Assembly: GCA_018266395.1 (NCBI GenBank) | Contig: JAFEAM010000021.1 | Location: forward strand, 1-64,000 | Reading direction: 5' to 3' | DNA: 64,000 nt | Origin: Bacteroidota bacterium | GTDB taxonomy: Bacteria; Bacteroidota; Bacteroidia; Cytophagales; Cyclobacteriaceae | Shown here: positions 43,641-52,838 of the stretch, one piece after another | How the letters are laid out: each line of letters begins with the position of its first letter | How positions within the stretch are numbered: position 1 is the first letter of the stretch | Translations under genes and position numbers: made by a program | The notes under the pieces: generated by a model | What the model saw: only the letters and a program-made list of their open reading frames with translations | What the model was told of the DNA's origin: nothing | Database searches by the model: none

Positions 43641-44572
43641 GAGAGTTCCTTTTCAAATGTTAGTTTCATGGATGGCACACCACCCAACCGTCTTTTGAAA
43701 TCCAGCAGATCAAAATTTGGTAACGAACCTGTCATGGAAGTCCCCAGGTCCAACCACTTCGCTTCCTGCTTTTGCGCCCGGGTGTATAGTCCCTCCATCA
43801 GCATGACCACAGGGCTGATCGAATCAAACTTCACGTCATGTGCAGAATAGAAATTGTAGGTCACCTTCTCATGAATCCTGATGGAGATGGAGGCGGCTGC
43901 CCACTCATCTCCAAGAAATGTTCCGGCCACTTCAAATGAGTCACTGAAGGTCCGGGCGGTTCTTGACAATTCATCCCATGACAGGCTAAGCGTATGCCCT
44001 TTCTGCTTCCTGCAACTAAGTATGAATTCATATGTCTGCTTCAAAGAAGCGAATGATAGTTCACGAAAGTTCAATCCTTGTTTTCTCGACTGCTGCAGTT
44101 TCCTTATCTCCCAATCATCGAGTTTCTCCTCAAATAAAGTTTGATCTACGGGTATGCAGGCACTTAGTTCAGCCTTTGAAACGTGATAACCAAGGTTCAG
44201 GAACATGGTCTGAATAAGGCCTTCCTCGCTCCTGAGACACTGAGGCGGCTCAGTGATGGTGATACGGGTAACACCGGCAACACGGAGTTCTGTTTCGCAA
44301 TCCTTTATGAATTGATATAACAATGCAGATCCCAGGCCGCCTGAACAAGACATCACGCCGAAAGGGGCTTTGAATGGGGAGCGAGCCAGTTTGTCCGATA
44401 TCTGAAAAGCCAGATGAGCGAGTGCTTTGCGGTTTGGAGTGCTGACCAAATAGAAATGCATCCATTCCGGGTGCTGAAGCTTCAGATGTGCCGACTGATG
44501 AAACAGAAAGACATCGTAAGCTTCTTTAAATTCCGGAGGCAGCTCGCGAAGTACTGTATACCCCTTCTCCAA
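43637..44572 (-). CDS. FemAB/GNAT-like acyltransferase-fold protein
   Basis: A 311-residue cytoplasmic protein I can place only by fold. The C-terminal half (FILSCRKQKGH, FEVAGTFLGDEWAAASISIRIHEKVTYNFYSAHD, KWLDLGTSMTGSLPNFDLLDFKRRLGG) matches the pattern of GNAT/FemAB-type acyltransferases acting on sugars or peptides. It overlaps the GT2 gene by four bases and abuts the Mpo1-like gene with no gap. A role in glycan decoration is inferred from context. Confidence 0.6.
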   Translation of the reverse strand: MEKGYTVLRELPPEFKEAYDVFLFHQSAHLKLQHPEWMHFYLVSTPNRKALAHLAFQISDKLARSPFKAPFGVMSCSGGLGSALLYQFIKDCETELRVAGVTRITITEPPQCLRSEEGLIQTMFLNLGYHVSKAELSACIPVDQTLFEEKLDDWEIRKLQQSRKQGLNFRELSFASLKQTYEFILSCRKQKGHTLSLSWDELSRTARTFSDSFEVAGTFLGDEWAAASISIRIHEKVTYNFYSAHDVKFDSISPVVMLMEGLYTRAQKQEAKWLDLGTSMTGSLPNFDLLDFKRRLGGVPSMKLTFEKELS

Positions 44573-45046
44573 CTAGTAAGGAATTCCCAGTTTCTTATAG
44601 ACGAAGTGCATCAGCCACGCAGGGCCGATCAAAAGAAATTGCAAGTCCTTGAAAAAAGATGGTTTCTTTCCTTCCACCTTATGGCCGTAGAATTGGCCGA
44701 TCCATGCGACCACAAAAATAAACAGGCTCACCGCCCATAGCGGGGTGGCCGTAGCTTCAATCTTTCCTGCGACCATGAGACAAAGTGCAGCAAACAACAT
44801 CATGCCGATGGTGAGCGGGACAGACAGGGTGACATAATAGGCAATTGCGAGAATGGTGAAAACCGTTGCCCAGTTGGCATAGGGGCGGTCACCCATTATC
44901 GCCTCCACTATTCCTGCCGGCAGGGAGGCAAGAAGTCCGACTACGCTGAAGAAGATCAGTGGAACGCAAATCCAATGAATGGTCTTATTGGTCTGATTCT
45001 GGTGGCTTTCGCCATATTCATTCAAAAGCTGGTCAATTTTGCGCAT
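44573..45046 (-). CDS. Mpo1-like (DUF962) membrane protein
   Basis: A 157-residue protein with about four TM helices and the family motifs NKTIHWICVPLIFFSVVGLL (His in N-x-x-x-H) and IGQFYGHKVEGKKP near the C-terminus. Yeast Mpo1 is an Fe-dependent dioxygenase that shortens 2-hydroxy fatty acids in sphingolipid breakdown. In this phylum, which makes sphingolipid-like and sulfonolipid 2-hydroxy lipids, a similar alpha-oxidation is plausible but not shown. Confidence 0.83.
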   Translation of the reverse strand: MRKIDQLLNEYGESHQNQTNKTIHWICVPLIFFSVVGLLASLPAGIVEAIMGDRPYANWATVFTILAIAYYVTLSVPLTIGMMLFAALCLMVAGKIEATATPLWAVSLFIFVVAWIGQFYGHKVEGKKPSFFKDLQFLLIGPAWLMHFVYKKLGIPY

Positions 45047-45103
45047 TTTCTGGAGGAAATGATCTATCCCTAGTTAGCAAAAAATCATTAAAAAGAATAA
45101 CGG

Positions 45104-45613
45104 TTAGGATCTGGTTCGGACTTTCGACCAATCCTTTACCTGCCAAAATACTCGGCCTGTAGTCAGGTGATTTCCCTTCGCATCATGAATGGAAACCTCG
45201 CATGGAACTACAACAGAGTCCTGAGCAGTGAGAGGAACTACCGCTTTATCAAGTATCCACTCAGAAGAAGCTTCAAAAGTTGCGTACGCATCCATTTTTC
45301 CCTGGTAGTGATAGTCCATTTCAATTCGCTGCATGATGATGCGGTACTTCTGAGGATCGAGTTTTGTAAGAAGCATAAAACCTGTCGCAAATTCAGACAC
45401 TGTGGCGAGGCCGCAAGCATGAAGTCCTCTGATGTGATTGAAATTACTTCTCCTGTAGGGAATGCATGCCCGCAACGTGGTGTCACTAATTTCAGCAATA
45501 TGAAATCGATGGGGCCTGTTGAACGGCACCATCCTGTAAAGCACCTGGTTCAGGACCCATAGCCAGAAGGCGGAGACTTTGGCTTTTTCAATTATCTTGG
45601 CCGGTTCAAACAT
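45104..45613 (-). CDS. DUF4442 hotdog-fold protein
   Basis: A 169-residue protein of the DUF4442 (YiiD C-terminal-like) hotdog family, related to thioesterases. Visible are RPHRFHIAEISDTTLRACIPYRRSNFNHIRGLHACGLATVSEFATG and the late DAYATFEASSEW. Thioesterase activity is unproven. The frame reaches 45661, but ATG 45613 (MFEPAKIIEKAK) avoids overlapping the divergent 45660 gene. The 46-bp gap must hold both promoters; I found no exact -7 box in it. Confidence 0.8.
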   Translation of the reverse strand: MFEPAKIIEKAKVSAFWLWVLNQVLYRMVPFNRPHRFHIAEISDTTLRACIPYRRSNFNHIRGLHACGLATVSEFATGFMLLTKLDPQKYRIIMQRIEMDYHYQGKMDAYATFEASSEWILDKAVVPLTAQDSVVVPCEVSIHDAKGNHLTTGRVFWQVKDWSKVRTRS

Positions 45614-45659
45614 AGATGTGGCTTCCTCCTCTCGAAAGTAGAGAAATAATAATGACAGC

Positions 45660-46784
45660 ATGAAAAAGAAAATTACAGTATTGGGTGCAGGGCTCGTCGG
45701 AAAAGCAATGGCTATTGACCTCGCTGCCCGCCATGACGTAACATCCGTTGACTTACGCGCCGAGGCATTGAAAGATTTGGAAGCCCGGTCCGTTCATACC
45801 GTTCAAGCTGACTTCACTGATTTTTCGTCCATATCCAAACTCATCGCAGTCAGTGATTTGGTAATTGGCGCCGTTCCGGGGTTTCTTGGCTTCAACACGG
45901 TTAAAAGTGTGATCGCCGCCGGGAAGAACATGGTGGATATATCCTTTTTTCCGGAAGATGCTTTTCTCCTGGACAGCGCCGCAAAAGCGGCAGGCGTAAC
46001 GGTGATCCCAGATTGCGGCGTGGCACCGGGAATGGGTAATATCATCCTGGGCTACCACAACAAGAGAATGAAGATCAATTCCTATGAATGCCTTGTTGGC
46101 GGATTGCCAGTTAAGAGAGAGTGGCCGTTTGAATACAAGGCTGTCTTCTCTCCTATTGACGTCATTGAAGAATACGTCAGACCTGCAAGATTTGTAAAGA
46201 ATGGTGCAGTGGTTATACGTGAGGCGCTGTCTGATGCAGAGTTGGTTCATTTTGATGAGGTGGGTACCCTTGAGTCCTGGAATTCCGATGGCCTGCGTTC
46301 ACTGATTAAGACCATGCACCATATTCCCGATATGATTGAGAAGACCCTCCGTTACCCTGGCTGTGTTGAATACCTGCGGGTGCTTCGAGAATCCGGATTC
46401 TTTTCTTATGAGCCAGTTGACATTCAGGGTGTGAAAATCCGGCCCATCGATGTTACTGCCAGGCTGGTGTTCCCAAAATGGAAACTAAAGCCGGGTGAAG
46501 AGGAATTTACCGTGATGAGGATTCGTATCTCCGGCACTGAGGAAGGCAAAGAAAGAACCTACGAATACAGCCTTTTTGATAAGACGGATGACACTGGAAC
46601 CCTGTCCATGGCGCGCACGACCGGGTATACAGCAACAGCTGTTGCTGAGAGAGTTTTGAGCGGGGGGTATTCCCGCAAAGGCATTTCACCTCCCGAGTTT
46701 GTGGGAGAAAATGAGGACGACTTTTCGTTCGTGGTGAATTACCTGAAAGAACGTGGCGTTCAATACAGGAAGACCTTCAGGTAG
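45660..46784 (+). CDS. saccharopine dehydrogenase-like reductase
   Basis: A 374-residue protein with an N-terminal Rossmann motif (VLGAGLVGKAMAIDLA, about 7-22) and the saccharopine-dehydrogenase C-terminal domain (IPDCGVAPGMGNII, GTLESWNSDGLRSL, TLRYPGC). Members reduce imines in lysine or polyamine metabolism, or act in lipid metabolism. The actual substrate is unknown. Confidence 0.87.
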   Translation: MKKKITVLGAGLVGKAMAIDLAARHDVTSVDLRAEALKDLEARSVHTVQADFTDFSSISKLIAVSDLVIGAVPGFLGFNTVKSVIAAGKNMVDISFFPEDAFLLDSAAKAAGVTVIPDCGVAPGMGNIILGYHNKRMKINSYECLVGGLPVKREWPFEYKAVFSPIDVIEEYVRPARFVKNGAVVIREALSDAELVHFDEVGTLESWNSDGLRSLIKTMHHIPDMIEKTLRYPGCVEYLRVLRESGFFSYEPVDIQGVKIRPIDVTARLVFPKWKLKPGEEEFTVMRIRISGTEEGKERTYEYSLFDKTDDTGTLSMARTTGYTATAVAERVLSGGYSRKGISPPEFVGENEDDFSFVVNYLKERGVQYRKTFR

Positions 46785-46834
46785 GCCTTGCCCGAAGTCA
46801 TAATCTCCCTAACTTGACCCCAAATTAATTCTTG

Positions 46835-48286
46835 ATGACGCTGGAAAAAAAGCGGCCAGGACTGCTGCATGCATTCATTCCCATCGCTCTCCTCATTTCA
46901 CTTCTAAGCGTCAATGTGATGGTTCTTGGGGCCAAAGCAATCGAGGGCGCCAACCAGATCGCATTGTTATTGTCGGCAAGCGTTGCAGGACTAATTTCTT
47001 GTCGGCTGGGTTACCGGTGGGAAGACATCGAAGAAACCGTGATCAAGAGCATCAGTTCAGCAATGGGTGCCATGCTCATTTTGCTGGTTATCGGCTCCCT
47101 ATCCGGCACCTGGCTTCTGAGCGGGATTGTGCCGGCTATGATATACTACGGCCTGAAAGTTCTTAATCCCACCATCTTTCTCTTTGCGGCCTGCATTGTT
47201 TGCTGTATTGTGTCGCTGGCAACTGGTTCAAGCTGGTCTACTGTGGCTACCGTAGGCATCGCTTTGTTGGGAATTGGAAAAGCCCTTGGCATTTCGGAGG
47301 GGGTAATTGCGGGCGCCATTATTTCAGGCGCCTACTTCGGCGATAAGATGTCGCCACTGAGTGATACCACCAACCTTGCGCCTGCAATGGCAGGGACAGA
47401 CCTCTTCACTCATGTGAAATACATGATCAATACCACCGTGCCAACTTTATTGATCACATTGATCATCTTCTTTGTGTGGGGCTTCACATTAGATACATCC
47501 GGAGCAGAAACGGACACCCACTCTGTGCTTACTGCAATTGAGGGGAAATTCAACCTGAATCCCCTGCTATTTATCGCGCCGGCTCTTGTCCTGTTCATGA
47601 TTGTAAAAAAGATTCCGGCACTGCCTGCCCTGCTCGTCGGGACTATCCTTGGCGGAATTTTCGCTTTGATATTTCAGCCACAAATCATAGAACAGGTTTC
47701 AGGCATGAATGGCGGGGTACGCGGCTCTTTCATTGCGGTTATGAGGGCCATGACCACCACCATCAACATTCAGACTGATAATGCGATGATTTCTGAACTC
47801 CTCACCGCCAGAGGCATGAGTGGCATGCTTAATACCATCTGGCTCATTATCTGCGCCATGGTCTTCGGGGGTGCCATGGAATCATCGGGGTTATTACACC
47901 GGATTGCTGAGGAAATAATAAAGTTCGCCAACAGCACTGGATCTCTTGTAGCCAGTACGGCAGCTACCTGCATCTTTTTCAATATCACTGCCTCAGACCA
48001 GTATATGGCCATTGCCGTGCCCGGAAGAATGTACGCTGCCACCTATCGCAAGCGCGGATACAAGCCTGAACTTCTCAGCAGGACGTTGGAAGACTCCGGC
48101 ACGGTAACCTCAGTGCTTGTCCCATGGAATACTTGCGGCGCCACCCAGGCCAACGTGTTGGGCGTATCCACATTCGTGTACGCCCCCTACTGTTTCTTCT
48201 GCATCATAAGTCCCTTGATGACTGTATTGCAGGCTTACCTTAATTTCAAGATTCGCAGGTTCAGCGATGACCAGGCATCCGCATAG
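46835..48286 (+). CDS. NhaC-family Na+/H+ antiporter
   Basis: A 483-residue membrane protein with about eleven to twelve TM segments and the family motif GAYFGDKMSPLSDTTNLAPAMAG (about 168-190), followed by a matching late stretch SVLVPWNTCGATQANVLG. It exchanges sodium (or malate-lactate in some members) for protons. ATG 46835 is chosen over the TTG one codon upstream. The last 20 bases overlap the exonuclease gene. Confidence 0.9.
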   Translation: MTLEKKRPGLLHAFIPIALLISLLSVNVMVLGAKAIEGANQIALLLSASVAGLISCRLGYRWEDIEETVIKSISSAMGAMLILLVIGSLSGTWLLSGIVPAMIYYGLKVLNPTIFLFAACIVCCIVSLATGSSWSTVATVGIALLGIGKALGISEGVIAGAIISGAYFGDKMSPLSDTTNLAPAMAGTDLFTHVKYMINTTVPTLLITLIIFFVWGFTLDTSGAETDTHSVLTAIEGKFNLNPLLFIAPALVLFMIVKKIPALPALLVGTILGGIFALIFQPQIIEQVSGMNGGVRGSFIAVMRAMTTTINIQTDNAMISELLTARGMSGMLNTIWLIICAMVFGGAMESSGLLHRIAEEIIKFANSTGSLVASTAATCIFFNITASDQYMAIAVPGRMYAATYRKRGYKPELLSRTLEDSGTVTSVLVPWNTCGATQANVLGVSTFVYAPYCFFCIISPLMTVLQAYLNFKIRRFSDDQASA

Positions 48287-48878
48287 CGATAAATACACGA
48301 TCTCGCACGAGGAGATCAATGCCCTTCCGCTCGGTAGCTTTGAAGGTCCTGTAGAAATTATTTCCCATCCTGAAAAAGTGAATCGCGCTTTTCAGGAAGT
48401 GATGTCTCATTCAATTATCGGCTTCGACACTGAAACGAAACCAGTCTTCGTTCGTGGTCACCGTAACAAGGTGGCTATTCTGCAGATTGCCCTTCCTGAG
48501 AAAGTATTTCTGATCCGTCTGCTGGCTACTGGCCTGACTCCGGAAATTGTAAACTTCTTTCAGCATGAAGATATCCGAAAAGTTGGCGTGGCCATCCGCG
48601 ATGACATCAAGGCGCTGCAGCTTCTCAGAAAATTCAAACCCGCCGGATTCGTGGAACTGACCGAGCTAACCCGTGCCGCCGGCCTGCAGGTGGAGAGCGT
48701 CAAAAAACTGACCGCACTGATGCTCGGGTTCCGTATCTCGAAAGGTGCACAGACCAGCAATTGGGAAGCCGAGGAGCTTGATATCAAACAGATCCGCTAT
48801 GCCGCCACAGACGCCTGGGTCTGCCTGCAGATCTACCACAAACTTCAGTCTCATTCTTCAGGAAGCGGGCGCAGGTGA
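48267..48878 (+). CDS. 3'-5' exonuclease domain protein (DEDDy)
   Basis: A 203-residue RNase D-like exonuclease with Exo I FDTET (Asp54, Glu56), Exo II region [12 protein letters not shown] (Asp) and Exo III YAATDAW (Tyr-x3-Asp). No HRDC domain is attached, so it is a stand-alone nuclease for RNA or DNA ends. It starts inside the nhaC 3' end (20-base overlap) and ends in a 21-base tail-to-tail overlap with the MFS gene. Confidence 0.92.
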   Translation: MTRHPHSDKYTISHEEINALPLGSFEGPVEIISHPEKVNRAFQEVMSHSIIGFDTETKPVFVRGHRNKVAILQIALPEKVFLIRLLATGLTPEIVNFFQHEDIRKVGVAIRDDIKALQLLRKFKPAGFVELTELTRAAGLQVESVKKLTALMLGFRISKGAQTSNWEAEELDIKQIRYAATDAWVCLQIYHKLQSHSSGSGRR

Positions 48879-50081
48879 CAGAGAACTTTTGAGAGTACGC
48901 CTCGCCATGAGGGCTGCTGTTATGGTCAGCACCGCGCCCAGCAACATGGCGCCTCCGGGAAAATGAAATTCACTCGTCGAATAGGCAAACAGACTGTTCA
49001 TCATCGGCGGTCCAAAAATGGAGGTCAGACTCATCAGGCTGGTAAACCCACCCTGTAACTCCCCTTGTGCATTGGGCGGGACAATGCCTGACATAACTCC
49101 CTGGAGCGCAGGGCCGGCAATTCCACCAAGACAATACACAAAAGTGATCGCATACATCATCCATCCCTGAGTTGCGAGCGCATACAACAACAGCCCGATC
49201 GCATAAAGGGATAGCCCAACATAAACACTGCGCTTTTGCCCAAGCTTGGGAATGATGATCCGGATCAGTACACCCTGTACCAAAGCTGAAGCAACGCCAA
49301 TAACGGTCAAGGAGATGCCTATCAGCCGGGGACCCCATTCAAATTTCTCCATGGTGTAATAAGACCAATTGCTCTGAATGGCATGCATGGCGATGTACAC
49401 TAGTGTCAGTGAGATGAGAAGGCCGGCGATTACGGGATATTTCCAAAGGCTCTGAAGGGTTCCAACAGGATTGGCCCTCTTCCAGTCAAATGCTCTGCGA
49501 TTTTCGGGCTTCAAAGATTCCGGAAGTATGAAGTAGCCGTACAACCAGTTGATCATGGTCAGCGCCGCTCCTGCCATAAAAGGTACCCTGGGCCCCATGT
49601 CGCCAAGAAGTCCTCCGAGTGTGGGCCCGATAATAAACCCCAGCCCAAAGGCAGCCCCCACAATCCCGAAATTCTGACCACGTGTCTCCGGTGTGCTGAT
49701 ATCAGCAATGTAAGCTCCTGCAGTTGTGAAGCTGGCCCCGAGGGCGCCGGCAACAATCCTTCCAATAAACAGCCATCCTATTGTGGGAGCAAACACCAGG
49801 AAAAGATAGTCGATGGTAAATCCGAACAAGGAACCCAGAAGAACGGGCCTGCGGCCATACCGGTCACTCAGACCGCCGATAATTGGCGCGCAAAAAAACT
49901 GTGTGACAGCGTACGAAGCAATCAGCCAGCCACCATAAGTTGCTGCATCACTCACAGTTCCCCCTTCCCCGATAAGAGATTGGATAAGTCCCGGCATGAC
50001 GGGAATAATAATACCAAACCCCGTTACATCAATGAGCAGCGTAATGAAGATGAAAATGAGCCCCGGACTTCTTTTTGACAT
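48858..50081 (-). CDS. MFS transporter, TCR/Tet type
   Basis: A 407-residue 12-TM major facilitator with [14 protein letters not shown] (motif A, between TM2 and TM3) and the TM1 pattern [16 protein letters not shown] typical of TetA-like drug efflux pumps. The substrate is unknown; resistance should not be assumed from homology alone. Confidence 0.9.
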   Translation of the reverse strand: MSKRSPGLIFIFITLLIDVTGFGIIIPVMPGLIQSLIGEGGTVSDAATYGGWLIASYAVTQFFCAPIIGGLSDRYGRRPVLLGSLFGFTIDYLFLVFAPTIGWLFIGRIVAGALGASFTTAGAYIADISTPETRGQNFGIVGAAFGLGFIIGPTLGGLLGDMGPRVPFMAGAALTMINWLYGYFILPESLKPENRRAFDWKRANPVGTLQSLWKYPVIAGLLISLTLVYIAMHAIQSNWSYYTMEKFEWGPRLIGISLTVIGVASALVQGVLIRIIIPKLGQKRSVYVGLSLYAIGLLLYALATQGWMMYAITFVYCLGGIAGPALQGVMSGIVPPNAQGELQGGFTSLMSLTSIFGPPMMNSLFAYSTSEFHFPGGAMLLGAVLTITAALMARRTLKSSLSPAPAS

Positions 50082-50098
50082 GAAGTTGTTGAAGGAAG

Positions 50099-50106
50099 CA
50101 AAAGTA
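50099..50106 (-). promoter_or_regulatory. -7 promoter box of the MFS gene
   Basis: On the minus strand TACTTTTG, an exact TAnnTTTG, 17 bases before the ATG at 50081. Confidence 0.45.
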
Positions 50107-50178
50107 TGAATTAGCCGTCTATTATCAATTCGGATTGTCGATTGGACATCTCAGGGCAATTCAAAATTGCCACTTCAG

Positions 50179-50213
50179 CATTCAACATTCAACATTCAGC
50201 ATTCAACATTCAT
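50179..50213. repeat. five tandem 7-bp repeats (CATTCAA)
   Basis: Five consecutive 7-bp units: CATTCAA, CATTCAA, CATTCAG, CATTCAA, CATTCAT. They lie two bases beyond the stop codon of the peptidase gene. Tract-length change by slippage is possible. Confidence 0.85.
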
Positions 50214-50215
50214 AC

Positions 50216-52078
50216 CTACTTCATCACTGGCAGTTTGATATGGGAAGGAAAGCCAGGTGAACGGTATACCTTCTGGGTTGCAGGCTGGAAGTCAGACTCC
50301 TTCGCATCAAAAATATTGGGAACGAAAGACTGAGGGTTCCGATCGATGACCGGGAACCATGTGCTCTGCACCTGCACCATGATCCGATGGCCTTTCCTGA
50401 ATACATGATTCGCCGCATGCAGGTCAATCGGAAAGAGATTTACTTCTCCAGGTTTCAATGCTTCAGGCTTTTCAAAACTCCTGTAAAACCTTCCGCGAAA
50501 GACGTCGTTGGCGATCATCAACTGGTATCCGGACATTTTAGGCTCTTCCGGATACTGGTCGGGATAAACGTCAATCAACTTCACAATCCAGTCACTGTCG
50601 GTGCCGGAGGTCGAAGCAAAAAGACTTGCGATCAATTGGCCGGTAACGGCCATGTCTTCAGTTAACGTCTCCGTCTGCCAGCTCAATACATCTGGACGGT
50701 TATGCACGAAGCGCTGATCCTCGGTCAACCACGTGTACCAACGCGAGCCCGGTCCATAAGTTGCTTCAATGGGTCTCATCCGGTAGGGAACGGGCTTCGA
50801 TGGGTCGGAAACATAGGTGTCGAATCCTTCAGATGCCGGTGCATCAAATGTGAGTCTTCCATCTTCGCGGAAGTACAGATTACGGACGGACGCTTCCTTT
50901 GGCGGCCACGATGAGTACGATTTCCAGGTGTTCGATCCGGTTTGAAAGGTTACCGCTTCGGGGAACTTGCCCTGCCCCAAACCCTGAACCGTAAAACCAT
51001 TTCCTTCCGGCAGTTTCGGGTCATCCTTACCTTTCAGATGAAAGGCAAACCATGTTGCCTGGATCTGTTGTCTGAACTGTTGAGCAGTCGGCACGCCAAA
51101 ACGGACGTTACCCAATGCATCTTGATTTCCCCTTGCCCAGCCGCCATGATTCCACGGTCCAATGACGATGAAGTTCTTGTTGTTGTGATCCTGCTTCTCC
51201 AGAACTTCATAGGCCTTCAGAGGGCCATAAAAATCCTCCTGGTCCCAATATCCTGCTACATGCAGGTTGGGAATGGTTGGTGCACCCAAACGCGACGGCA
51301 AAGCCTGATTCTTCCAGAAGTCATCGTAGTTCGGATGATTGGCAAAGTCATTCCAACTTGGAATCTTTCCATGAAAGTATTTTTCATTGACATGGTAGAG
51401 CGGGCCTAATTTCAAGTACCAGTCATACGTGTCATAGGTATCGAAGGGGAACATCGCATCCTCTTTTGTTGCCTCCTCCATATAGGCGTACTCAAATCCA
51501 TAACTCAAACGGAATGCACCATTGTGGTGAAAGTCATCTCCCATCCACATATCAGAAGGTGATGCCTGCTCTGATACAGCTTTCAGTGCCGGATGCGCAT
51601 CAATAGTGCCCATCATGGTCGTCCAACCGGCATAAGAGATTCCAAACATCCCCACCTTTCCATTATTCCCTTTCACATTTTTCAACAACCACTCGATCGC
51701 ATCGTAGGTGTCCGTACTTTCATCAATGGCCTTGGGGTTCTTCCGGTCACGGGTGAATCGCTGCATTTCAAAAGTACCTTCCGACTGATACCTGCCGCGG
51801 ATGTCCTGAAAGACAAAAATATATCCGTCCTTAGCCAGGTCGGCTGTGTAGTCCCTCAGGTTTGGCGACGGCATTTTTGCCACCCCATATGGCGTCCTCA
51901 GAAACAGAATCGGATATGCCTCTTTCTGCACGGCCGGCGCATAGATGACGGTAAATAACTTAATGCCGTCACGCATGGAGATCATCGCGGTGCGCCTGGT
52001 GTAAGTGAGGGTGTCTGCCTGCGCGGCCGAAAAATGCCAGCAGGCAATCAGCGAAACAAGAAGGAAAATTTTCTTCAT
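50216..52078 (-). CDS. X-Pro dipeptidyl-peptidase/CocE-type S15 hydrolase
   Basis: A 620-residue secreted serine hydrolase with a signal peptide (to AQADT). It has an alpha/beta-hydrolase domain with the nucleophile Ser148 in GISYAG, YIFVFQDIRGRYQSEG upstream, Asp/His parts later (GYWDQEDFYG, GPWNHGGW), and a C-terminal jelly-roll (from about 420). Members include X-Pro dipeptidyl-peptidase, cocaine esterase and glutaryl-7-ACA acylase; the substrate cannot be chosen. Confidence 0.92.
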   Translation of the reverse strand: MKKIFLLVSLIACWHFSAAQADTLTYTRRTAMISMRDGIKLFTVIYAPAVQKEAYPILFLRTPYGVAKMPSPNLRDYTADLAKDGYIFVFQDIRGRYQSEGTFEMQRFTRDRKNPKAIDESTDTYDAIEWLLKNVKGNNGKVGMFGISYAGWTTMMGTIDAHPALKAVSEQASPSDMWMGDDFHHNGAFRLSYGFEYAYMEEATKEDAMFPFDTYDTYDWYLKLGPLYHVNEKYFHGKIPSWNDFANHPNYDDFWKNQALPSRLGAPTIPNLHVAGYWDQEDFYGPLKAYEVLEKQDHNNKNFIVIGPWNHGGWARGNQDALGNVRFGVPTAQQFRQQIQATWFAFHLKGKDDPKLPEGNGFTVQGLGQGKFPEAVTFQTGSNTWKSYSSWPPKEASVRNLYFREDGRLTFDAPASEGFDTYVSDPSKPVPYRMRPIEATYGPGSRWYTWLTEDQRFVHNRPDVLSWQTETLTEDMAVTGQLIASLFASTSGTDSDWIVKLIDVYPDQYPEEPKMSGYQLMIANDVFRGRFYRSFEKPEALKPGEVNLFPIDLHAANHVFRKGHRIMVQVQSTWFPVIDRNPQSFVPNIFDAKESDFQPATQKVYRSPGFPSHIKLPVMK

Positions 52079-52120
52079 GGATGAATGTAGTTGATTTTGC
52101 CGCTCTACCCAATAAGATAT

Positions 52121-52729
52121 TTATTGTATGCTGACATCATGCCCCTTTGCAGACAACACCTTGACCTCAGAAACAAAAGGGATTTCATTGGCAATCTTGA
52201 GCAAGATTTCCATCTGTGGGACTTCGCCAAAGTCCTGGGAAACCATGCGCGCGTCAAAGCGCTTGACCAGCCGCATTACCTCGGGTGTTGCCTTGTAATC
52301 ATAGCGTATCCTGATGGTCGTGGTCACATCTTTTTCAATGATGACGGAGTGATGCAGCGTATCATCGGCGGCAGCACGATAGGCGGTGATAAGCCCGCCA
52401 ACACCCAACTTCGTCCCGCCAAAATACCGGACCACAATCACCAGAATATTGGTTAGTCCCCTGGACCGGATGGCAGACATGATGGGGTCGCCGGCAGAGT
52501 GAGAAGGCTCCCCATCATCGGCCATGCGCTTTTGCTTCTGATCGGGACCCAATACCCATGCGTAACAATGGTGGGTGGCATCAAAATACTCCTTCCTGAT
52601 GGACTGCAGGTGCAGGCTGATTTCAGCCTCTGTCCGGACTGGAAAGGCAAATCCCAGGAATTTGCTGCCCTTTTCACGATATAGACCGGTTGAAGGCCCC
52701 TCAATGGTTTTGTACGACTCAACTGGCAT
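52121..52729 (-). CDS. YigZ/IMPACT-family protein
   Basis: A 202-residue protein with the N-terminal UPF0029 domain, including EKGSKFLGFAFPV, ATHHCYAWVLG, DDGEPSHSAGDPI and VVRYFGGTKLGVGGL, and a C-terminal ferredoxin-like domain. Related proteins bind ribosomes or regulate translation; the bacterial function is not settled. ATG 52729 is chosen because the 21 upstream residues are not part of the family. Confidence 0.9.
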   Translation of the reverse strand: MPVESYKTIEGPSTGLYREKGSKFLGFAFPVRTEAEISLHLQSIRKEYFDATHHCYAWVLGPDQKQKRMADDGEPSHSAGDPIMSAIRSRGLTNILVIVVRYFGGTKLGVGGLITAYRAAADDTLHHSVIIEKDVTTTIRIRYDYKATPEVMRLVKRFDARMVSQDFGEVPQMEILLKIANEIPFVSEVKVLSAKGHDVSIQ

Positions 52730-52838
52730 GAAACCCTGGTGAAGAAATCTGCGTCTAAAACCAAAGAAAAAGATTCCGGCAACGGTGTGCAACCTTTGAA
52801 CACCTTCGGAGTCACTATATCAGCTTAACAGATAAAAC

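Noticed and set aside
48858-50081. Antibiotic-resistance determinant (TetA-like MFS)
   Set aside because: Family similarity to TCR/Tet pumps does not show resistance; no mobile context is present.
50179-50213. Short CRISPR-like array
   Set aside because: Units are only 7 bp, contiguous and without spacers; no cas genes in the window.
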